From: an uncultured Lachnoanaerobaculum sp.
GTDB taxonomy: Bacteria > Bacillota > Clostridia > Lachnospirales > Lachnospiraceae
Assembly (NCBI GenBank): GCA_916720285.1
Contig: CAKAQP010000144.1
Coordinates: 1 to 5,852, forward strand
DNA: 5,852 nt
Direction of reading: 5' to 3'
Position numbers and translations under genes: made by a program
Shown here: in pieces, positions 1-5,157 of the stretch
How positions within the stretch are numbered: position 1 is the stretch's first letter
Layout: every line of letters begins with the position of its first letter
Notes under the pieces: model-generated
What the model was told of the DNA's origin: nothing
Database searches by the model: none
What the model saw: the letters and a program-made list of their open reading frames with translations, nothing else

Positions 1-635
1 CTTATATGGATCTTTTTAATATGTCTGCCTAATATTTCTATATAATCACTTGGATTACCTATGTACATAATATTCCCAACATCAAAATAGGCACCCACAT
101 ATTCAGAGTTCATATCATCCAAAAACTTTTTTATCTCTAGTGGAGATAGCAAAAACTTATTCCATACATTCTCTATACCTATAGATACTTTATACTCTCT
201 GGCTACTTTTTCCAATTTAAAAAATAATTCATACGCTCTATCATATGCTACGTCATATGATACCTTTTCAGGATTTTTCGCAAAACTACAATGCGTATAT
301 CCGGGAATTACTAAAATAGTATTAGCACCAAGTATACTTGCAAACTCTAATTGTCTTTCTATAATATCTTCGGCTTTTTTTCTAATGCTTAAATCATTTG
401 AAACAGGATTATTATCCCACAAAGACCAAACACCAACGCTCGGTATTTCCAGACCATTTGCATTTGCCATTTTTTTGATTTCCGACACTTCACCTTCTCT
501 CATACTTGGATTTAGATACCCTTCCTCGCTAAGTACCGGTTCAACTCCATCATATTTCATACGACTTATATCAGAAAAGACATTCTTTAAATCTATGTTC
601 TCAGAAAAAGAGAACAGGCTATATCCTAATTTCAT
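1..635 (-). CDS. Sugar phosphate isomerase/epimerase-like TIM-barrel protein (3' end outside window)
   Basis: This is a putative cytoplasmic, metal-dependent sugar isomerase or epimerase of the xylose-isomerase-like TIM-barrel superfamily. The frame was translated by hand from the ATG at 635 and stays open for 211 codons to the left edge; family members usually have about 270-290 residues, so roughly the last quarter is missing. Visible family features are E155 in IGIENVWN, D185 in YFDVGN and H210 in KKIHI. Their spacing matches three of the four metal ligands of ketose 3-epimerases; the fourth, a Glu, would lie beyond the edge. The start is supported by a GGAG seven bases upstream, and the ATG overlaps the oxidoreductase stop as ATGA, implying translational coupling. 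It probably acts on the ketone made by that oxidoreductase. It could be an epimerase, isomerase, dehydratase or keto-glycoside lyase, which family membership does not separate. The frame is certain and the exact reaction is unknown. Confidence 0.88.
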   Translation of the reverse strand, partial: MKLGYSLFSFSENIDLKNVFSDISRMKYDGVEPVLSEEGYLNPSMREGEVSEIKKMANANGLEIPSVGVWSLWDNNPVSNDLSIRKKAEDIIERQLEFASILGANTILVIPGYTHCSFAKNPEKVSYDVAYDRAYELFFKLEKVAREYKVSIGIENVWNKFLLSPLEIKKFLDDMNSEYVGAYFDVGNIMYIGNPSDYIEILGRHIKKIHI

Positions 636-1642
636 ATACTATCTCCAAGTGTGATTATTCTACCTGTCTCTAAAGACTCCTTTATAGCCTCCATAACTTG
701 CATTGTATTTTTAATACTCTTTAAGCTTACTATTTCCGAATCTCTATCTTTATTAATACATTCTACAAAATGCTTTAACTCTGATTTGTATGCATCAACA
801 CCATATGTAACGATTTCTTCTATACCGTTCTTACTATAAATACTAGAACGCCTTATTGCACTTTCTCTATTTTCAAGGTTTTTACCGGCTTTCATTTCAT
901 ATTCGTAACTGGCATCATCTCCAACCATACATAACTTCATAGTAAATGGATAATTTTCACTCATGCTTATTACTCCATGAATACTTGCAATTAAATTTTC
1001 AGAAAAAGTCATACTTGTATTGACAAAATTCCAAGCATCATTTTCGTCCTTAATACCATTTGCATATACAGTGATAGGTTTTCCAAACAAATACACCAAA
1101 AAATCTATATCATGTAAATGCAAATCAAATAATCCACCACCACTCTTATCGGCCCTTTTATACCATAAACTCCAACTTGGTGGCTCAGATAGTCTATCAG
1201 CTTCTATATACCTTAATTTACCTAGTCGTCCTGTTTCATATATACTCTTTGCATTTATATACTCTTCCCAAAATCTTAGCACTTGGCCCAAATACAGTTT
1301 TGTATTATTTTTTTCAATTACCTGAAATATATTCTCTAATGAACTCATACTCAGAGTTATTGGCTTTTCACATATTATGTAATTTACGTATTCACTTGCT
1401 TTTATAATATACTCTTCATGTAAAAATGTCGGAAGGCATATATCCACAAAATCTACAGTTTTTGAATTAAAAGTATCTAATAAATCCTCACTGTAAGCAC
1501 AATTATATTCCTTGGCAAACTTTTCCCCTTTTTCCTTATCCTTATCTACAATACCAACAAGCTCAACTTCATCCATACTATTATATATGGATGCATGAGT
1601 TTGTCCCATAAACCCTGCACCGATAATTAATACCCTTAACAT
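632..1642 (-). CDS. Gfo/Idh/MocA family NAD(P)-dependent sugar/polyol oxidoreductase
   Basis: This is a cytoplasmic dehydrogenase that most likely oxidises a ring or secondary hydroxyl of a sugar, inositol or glycoside with NAD(P)+. It has 336 residues, normal for the family. The N-terminal Rossmann fold (about 1-120) starts with the dinucleotide motif GAGFMG at 8-13, after strand LRVLII, and D33 ends the second strand, which usually favours NAD(H). The EKP motif at 92-94 holds the conserved Lys (K93). The C-terminal substrate domain carries GGGLFDLHLHDID at 168-180, giving the usual D173 and H177; with K93 these form the family's catalytic triad (as in inositol dehydrogenase). The gene overlaps the permease end by 7 bases and the next isomerase start by 4, so it is part of the transport operon. 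The substrate cannot be assigned; inositol, a glycoside oxidised at C3, or a free hexose are all possible. All catalytic motifs are intact. Confidence 0.93.
   Translation of the reverse strand: MLRVLIIGAGFMGQTHASIYNSMDEVELVGIVDKDKEKGEKFAKEYNCAYSEDLLDTFNSKTVDFVDICLPTFLHEEYIIKASEYVNYIICEKPITLSMSSLENIFQVIEKNNTKLYLGQVLRFWEEYINAKSIYETGRLGKLRYIEADRLSEPPSWSLWYKRADKSGGGLFDLHLHDIDFLVYLFGKPITVYANGIKDENDAWNFVNTSMTFSENLIASIHGVISMSENYPFTMKLCMVGDDASYEYEMKAGKNLENRESAIRRSSIYSKNGIEEIVTYGVDAYKSELKHFVECINKDRDSEIVSLKSIKNTMQVMEAIKESLETGRIITLGDSI
643..646 (-). promoter_or_regulatory. Ribosome binding site of the downstream isomerase gene
   Basis: On the minus strand the sequence reads GGAG, then ATAGTAT, then ATG at 635. 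The site lies inside the last codons of the oxidoreductase gene. It fixes the start of the truncated isomerase gene at the window's left end and shows that the gene has its own initiation signal as well as the ATGA coupling. Confidence 0.8.
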
Positions 1643-2586
1643 TTTCTTCCCTTCATACTCGCTACGTTACTAAAAACTACTGCTGCTGCAATAATGATAC
1701 CTGTTATAATTGTTTGTATATAAGTTTCTACATGCAAAATATTCATAGCATTACTTATAACGCCCATCAAAATACATCCTAGAAAAGCACCTGCTATGCT
1801 TCCCTTTCCACCTTCAAATGTAACTCCACCTATAATCGCTGCAGTCAACGCGCTTGTTTCGTAACCCAAACCTGCATTTGCTGTTACAGAATCTATTCGG
1901 GCTGAAAAAACTATAGCTGCCACAGAGCAGAATATTCCTGATAATGAATATATCAGTATCTTGTACTTGTCTATTTCTATTCCACATAAATAAGCATTTT
2001 TCTCATTTCCACCAATAGCCATCAGCCGCTTTCCAACAATAGTTTTATTCATTAGAATATAGGCTAAAATAATCATAAGAATCAGCACTATAAGCATTGC
2101 GGGAAAAACTCCAAAAAATTTTGTTTTGCTTAAAACATCAAACACGCCTGAGAAACTCATTATTCTTCCCTTAGATATTGTAAGGGATAGACCATAAAAT
2201 ATTTGACTGGTTCCTAAAGTTATTATGAGTGGAATACATTTTGATTTTGCTATTATAAAACCATTTAATAGTCCACAAACCAAGCCTATAATGATGCCAC
2301 CAAATATCACTATAAAAATATTTTGTCCCTTTGCCAGCAATGCGGCCATTACAACTGAAGAAAGTGCCATTATATTTCCAAGAGAGAGATCTATTCCACC
2401 ACTTATAAGCAACATGCTCATAGCCATAGTAAGTACACCTATTACGGATATTTGACCCAAAATAGTAACTATGTTTTTTATAGTTATAAATTTAGGATTT
2501 ATAACTGTAACACAAGCTATTATTACAAATATCACAAATAGCAAAAGTATCCTTTGATCTTTAAGTATAATCTTATTCTCTTTCAT
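1636..2586 (-). CDS. RbsC-type sugar ABC transporter permease
   Basis: This is the membrane subunit of a carbohydrate uptake transporter of the ribose/xylose/galactose type (CUT2, BPD_transp_2 family), presumably acting as a homodimer with the ATPase encoded just before it. It has 316 residues, close to E. coli RbsC. It is strongly hydrophobic, with about eight to ten membrane segments; clear ones lie near 13-29, 41-61, 90-110, 118-137, 160-179, 208-228, 264-283 and 289-308. Family landmarks are GGIDLSLG at 63-70, the cytoplasmic coupling-loop sequence AIGGNEKNAYLCGI at 190-203, and GGVTFEGGKGSIAGA at 253-267. The start is supported by GGAG ten bases upstream, inside the last codons of the ATPase gene, with a 2-base gap after the ATPase stop. 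There is no sign of damage. The family is secure; the transported substrate cannot be read from the permease. Confidence 0.95.
   Translation of the reverse strand: MKENKIILKDQRILLLFVIFVIIACVTVINPKFITIKNIVTILGQISVIGVLTMAMSMLLISGGIDLSLGNIMALSSVVMAALLAKGQNIFIVIFGGIIIGLVCGLLNGFIIAKSKCIPLIITLGTSQIFYGLSLTISKGRIMSFSGVFDVLSKTKFFGVFPAMLIVLILMIILAYILMNKTIVGKRLMAIGGNEKNAYLCGIEIDKYKILIYSLSGIFCSVAAIVFSARIDSVTANAGLGYETSALTAAIIGGVTFEGGKGSIAGAFLGCILMGVISNAMNILHVETYIQTIITGIIIAAAVVFSNVASMKGRKC
1646..1653 (-). promoter_or_regulatory. Ribosome binding site of the oxidoreductase gene
   Basis: The minus strand reads AAGGGAAG, three A residues, then the ATG at 1642. The site is embedded in the permease coding region and supports starting the oxidoreductase at 1642, which creates the 7-base overlap with the permease gene. 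Confidence 0.7.
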
Positions 2587-2588
2587 AA

Positions 2589-4100
2589 TTAATTTACTCC
2601 TAAAGCTTTTTCTATGATATTTTCTTCATTTATCTCATCACCTATCAGCTCTGTTTCTATTTTATGGTCCCTGATAACTAATACTCTATCACTCATAGAA
2701 ATAAGCTCTGGCATATCTGAACTTATCATTATTATACTCTTTCCCTCTTTACAAAGTTTTGACATCTGGCAGTAAAACTCCGACTTGGCACCAATATCTA
2801 TACCTCTAGTTGGTTCATCAAAAATATAAATATTTTGGTCCATCAATAACCATTTAGCTAATACCACCTTTTGCTGGTTTCCACCTGATAAATATATAGC
2901 TTCTGTATTTACACTTGGAACTTTTATATGCAAGTCATTTATCAAAGGATAAATAGCCTCTTTTTGTTTCTTTACATTATTAAATAGCCCTTTAAATATT
3001 TTACCTATAGCTACCAAACTGATATTATCCAAAACACTTGCCCTCAAACCAAGTCCAAGTGCCTGCCTGTCTTCTGTTATATGTGCAAATCCCTCTTTTA
3101 TACTATCCTTAGGTGATTTTATTTTCACCAAACTACCATTAATATAGACTTCACCACTATAAAAACTGTCTGCTCCGGTTATTGCTCTAACTATCTCCGT
3201 CCTACCGGAACCAACCATTCCGGAGAATCCAAGTATTTCACCTCTTTTTAAAGAGAAACTTATAGGTTCAGAATCTTCATATAGCTTTAAATCTTTTACT
3301 TCAAGTACTGCATCACCTATCTGATTTTTCTCTCTGATATAAAAACTTTCTATAGATCTTCCTACCATATCTTTAGTAATTACTCTTAAGTCTATATTTT
3401 TACCGGAATTTTCATAAGTGCTAATTGATTTACCATCTCTTATAACACTTATCCTATCCGCTATTTCTCTAACTTCCTCAAGAAAATGTGAAATATATAT
3501 TATACCAACACCTTTATCAGCTATTCTCTTAACCAAGTCTAATACTTTTTTTGCATCTTTAACATTAAACATAGATGTAGGTTCATCCAGAATAAGTATT
3601 TTAGGGTTAGTTACAAGAGCTTTTAATATTTTTACAAACTGTTTATCTGCTACAGATATATCCGCAACCTTGTCTAAAGGGTTTAGCTTTATCCCCAACT
3701 CTTTTATAAACTGAGATGTTTTATTTATAGCCGTTTTAATATCATAGAAAAATACATTTTTCTTTATCTCATTTCCTATAAATATATTTTCAGCTATAGA
3801 CATGTTCTGTACCAAATCATTCTCTTGATAGATTATACTTATACCTAAACTTTTAGATAAATTAGGATTTAGCTTTGTATAATTTTCTCCCAGAATATTT
3901 ATATCCCCACTATCAGGAATATATGCTCCTGATAGTATCTTCATAAAAGTTGATTTACCTGCACCGTTCTCTCCAACCAGACAGTGTATCTCTCCTTTTA
4001 TAAGATCAAAATTAATATCTGATAAAGCATATATTCCTGAAAAACTCTTTTTTAGTTCCTTGATTTCCAATAACTTTTCATCACTCATTATTCTTTCCAT
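2589..4100 (-). CDS. RbsA-type sugar ABC transporter ATPase with two ABC domains
   Basis: This cytoplasmic ATPase drives the importer formed with the permease and lipoprotein of the same operon. Its 503 residues hold two fused nucleotide-binding domains, the standard CUT2 layout. Domain 1 (about 10-250) has Walker A GENGAGKST at 43-51, an atypical signature region around ISVADKQ at 148-154, Walker B ILILDEPT at 168-175 and switch His H205 in YISH. Domain 2 (about 265-500) has a degenerate Walker A, GMVGSGRTE at 294-302, with Arg where Lys is expected. It also has a canonical signature LSGGNQQK at 404-411, Walker B FDEPTRG at 427-433, and SSD in place of the switch His near 460-462. This fits one competent ATP site (Walker A of domain 1 with signature of domain 2) and one degenerate site, as known for RbsA and MglA. 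The ATG at 4100 overlaps the lipoprotein stop as TAATG, but the ATG at 4088 (499 residues) is also possible. Confidence 0.95.
   Translation of the reverse strand: MERIMSDEKLLEIKELKKSFSGIYALSDINFDLIKGEIHCLVGENGAGKSTFMKILSGAYIPDSGDINILGENYTKLNPNLSKSLGISIIYQENDLVQNMSIAENIFIGNEIKKNVFFYDIKTAINKTSQFIKELGIKLNPLDKVADISVADKQFVKILKALVTNPKILILDEPTSMFNVKDAKKVLDLVKRIADKGVGIIYISHFLEEVREIADRISVIRDGKSISTYENSGKNIDLRVITKDMVGRSIESFYIREKNQIGDAVLEVKDLKLYEDSEPISFSLKRGEILGFSGMVGSGRTEIVRAITGADSFYSGEVYINGSLVKIKSPKDSIKEGFAHITEDRQALGLGLRASVLDNISLVAIGKIFKGLFNNVKKQKEAIYPLINDLHIKVPSVNTEAIYLSGGNQQKVVLAKWLLMDQNIYIFDEPTRGIDIGAKSEFYCQMSKLCKEGKSIIMISSDMPELISMSDRVLVIRDHKIETELIGDEINEENIIEKALGVN
2597..2600 (-). promoter_or_regulatory. 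Ribosome binding site of the permease gene
   Basis: The minus strand reads TAGGAG within the last codons of the ATPase gene, followed by ten bases (including the ATPase TAA stop) and the permease ATG at 2586. It supports the chosen permease start. Confidence 0.75.
4093..4098 (-). promoter_or_regulatory. Possible ribosome binding site for an internal ATPase start at 4088
   Basis: The minus strand reads GGAAAG, then AATA, then ATG at 4088 (residue 5 of the longest form, giving MSDEKLL). No GGAG-like sequence precedes the longer start at 4100, which would depend on re-initiation at the TAATG stop/start overlap. The match is imperfect and the spacing short, so this only raises doubt about which start is used. 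Confidence 0.4.
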
Positions 4101-5146
4101 TACTTAGTATATACATAATTATATGCGGCATTGTAATCATCCCATGCTATAAAATCATCTAATTTATCCGCACCAACAGGTATTATTGGAAGGGCCTTAA
4201 ATTTCTCTACTTCCTTATTTAAAACGACACTGTCATAAAGATTCTGGAATGTTGTTATGCCTTGTATACTTACCGGTGCTGTCATATTTGCACTTTCTAT
4301 ACCATCCTGCAACATTTTGTAATCATCCGGTGATCCACCTGTTGATACTATAGGGATATTTTCTAAACCGGCATCTTTTACTGCCTTATAACATCCCTGA
4401 GCCATCAGTCCATTATTTGCAAATATATAATCAAATTCTTTACCTGATGATATTAAATCTGTAGTAATATTATATGCCTTTTCTGTCTGCCAATCTCCAT
4501 GTAATGTGGAAACTACACTTACCTTGTCTCCAAATTCTTTTAACGCTCTATCTACACCTTCCTGATACTTTTCATAAACTCCTGCACCCTGTTGCCCTGC
4601 ACAGAAGAATACTTTTGCATTAGGTTTTGTCTCTGCAATATACTTTATAGCCGCATATCCTATATCATCATATTTGCATGCAATACTTGCAATGTAGTCA
4701 CCTGAATCATCATTCATCTCAAAGTTTTCCACAGTTACAGGTATTCCTGCTTCATTAGCCATTTTTACCAATGTACTTCCTTGTTCTGTAGATATAGGGA
4801 ATATGGAAATACCATCCACACCCTGTTGTATTAATGATTCCATTGCAGCAACCGACTCCTCTAAACTATTTTGAGAATCAAGAATTACCGTTTTCACCTT
4901 TACATCTTGTTTTGTAGCCGCATATTCAAAAGCCTTGGCAGAATATTCATTCCATATATCCTTCATATCATAAGCAATATATCCGAAAGTATATTCATCT
5001 TTTGTTTCAGCCTTCTCTTTTGTTTCAGTCTTCTCTGTAGCTTGTTGCTTGTCATCTCCTACATTACCACTATCTTTAGCACATGCAGCTAAACCAATAC
5101 CTAATACCACACAACCAAACAAAACCAATAACTTACTTTTTCTCAT
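4100..5146 (-). CDS. RbsB-like sugar-binding lipoprotein (ABC transporter substrate-binding protein)
   Basis: This is the extracellular receptor that captures the transporter's substrate, anchored to the membrane as a lipoprotein. It has 348 residues: a signal peptide with basic start MRKSK, a hydrophobic core, and lipobox LAAC at 19-22 with Cys22 as the likely lipidated residue. A charged Thr/Glu/Lys-rich linker follows (about 23-51), then a two-lobed Peripla_BP_4 domain (about 52-345). Domain landmarks are FGYIAYD (54-60), QQGVDGISIFP (107-117), AGIPVTVEN (133-141), FANNGLMAQG (242-251) and STGGSPDD (268-275). It starts the transporter trio and lies 9 bases after the upstream isomerase gene, with a strong AGGAGG. 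By hand alignment several ribose contacts of E. coli RbsB are absent (E140-N141 instead of Asp-Arg, G270 instead of Asp), so the ligand is probably not ribose. Family certain; ligand unknown. Confidence 0.95.
   Translation of the reverse strand: MRKSKLLVLFGCVVLGIGLAACAKDSGNVGDDKQQATEKTETKEKAETKDEYTFGYIAYDMKDIWNEYSAKAFEYAATKQDVKVKTVILDSQNSLEESVAAMESLIQQGVDGISIFPISTEQGSTLVKMANEAGIPVTVENFEMNDDSGDYIASIACKYDDIGYAAIKYIAETKPNAKVFFCAGQQGAGVYEKYQEGVDRALKEFGDKVSVVSTLHGDWQTEKAYNITTDLISSGKEFDYIFANNGLMAQGCYKAVKDAGLENIPIVSTGGSPDDYKMLQDGIESANMTAPVSIQGITTFQNLYDSVVLNKEVEKFKALPIIPVGADKLDDFIAWDDYNAAYNYVYTK
4999..5034 (-). repeat. Two-copy 18-bp tandem repeat in the lipoprotein linker
   Basis: Positions 4999-5016 and 5017-5034 match at 17 of 18 bases, the only difference being C5011 against T5029. 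The unit is six codons long, so it keeps the frame. It encodes part of the Thr/Glu/Lys-rich linker (around residues 38-50) between the lipidated Cys and the sugar-binding domain. A gain or loss of one unit would only change tether length. Confidence 0.85.
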
Positions 5147-5150
5147 ATTT

Positions 5151-5157
5151 CCCTCCT
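5151..5157 (-). promoter_or_regulatory. Strong ribosome binding site of the binding-lipoprotein gene
   Basis: The minus strand reads AGGAGGG, then AAAT, then ATG at 5146. It is the best Shine-Dalgarno sequence in the window, and it overlaps the TAG stop of the upstream isomerase gene at 5158-5156. A strong site fits the need to make more binding protein than the membrane and ATPase subunits. Confidence 0.88.

Noticed and set aside
370..477. Two runs of seven T (375-381 and 470-476) considered as phase-variable tracts
   Set aside because: Both encode ordinary Lys codons in the minus-strand isomerase, the frame is intact, and runs of this length are expected in AT-rich DNA.
385..654. Plus-strand open frame of 89 codons
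   Set aside because: It runs antisense to the left-edge isomerase, whose frame has clear family motifs (E155, D185, H210). It has no Shine-Dalgarno site and a composition typical of antisense translation.
651..1407. Three plus-strand open frames (651-839, 1020-1325, 1177-1407)
   Set aside because: All lie antisense within the oxidoreductase gene, overlap each other in different frames, and encode no recognisable domain.
2225..2455. Plus-strand open frame of 76 codons
   Set aside because: Antisense to the permease; its hydrophobic and Pro/Ile-rich content mirrors the permease codons.
3418..3714. Plus-strand open frame of 98 codons
   Set aside because: Antisense to domain 1 of the ATPase, including its Walker B and switch regions; no independent start signal.
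4871..5092. Plus-strand open frame rich in Phe, Cys and Leu that looks like a small membrane protein
   Set aside because: It is antisense to the Lys/Glu-rich linker and first strand of the binding protein. Lys and Glu codons read backwards as Phe and Leu/Ser, which explains the false membrane appearance.
4100..5146. Naming the transporter rbsBAC
   Set aside because: The family match is to the CUT2 class as a whole. The ribose-contact residues are not conserved and no ribokinase is in the window, so a ribose gene symbol would overstate the evidence.
5147..5155. Search for a promoter, terminator or riboswitch at the widest gene gap
   Set aside because: The gap is only 9 bases and is filled by the ribosome binding site of the binding-protein gene.
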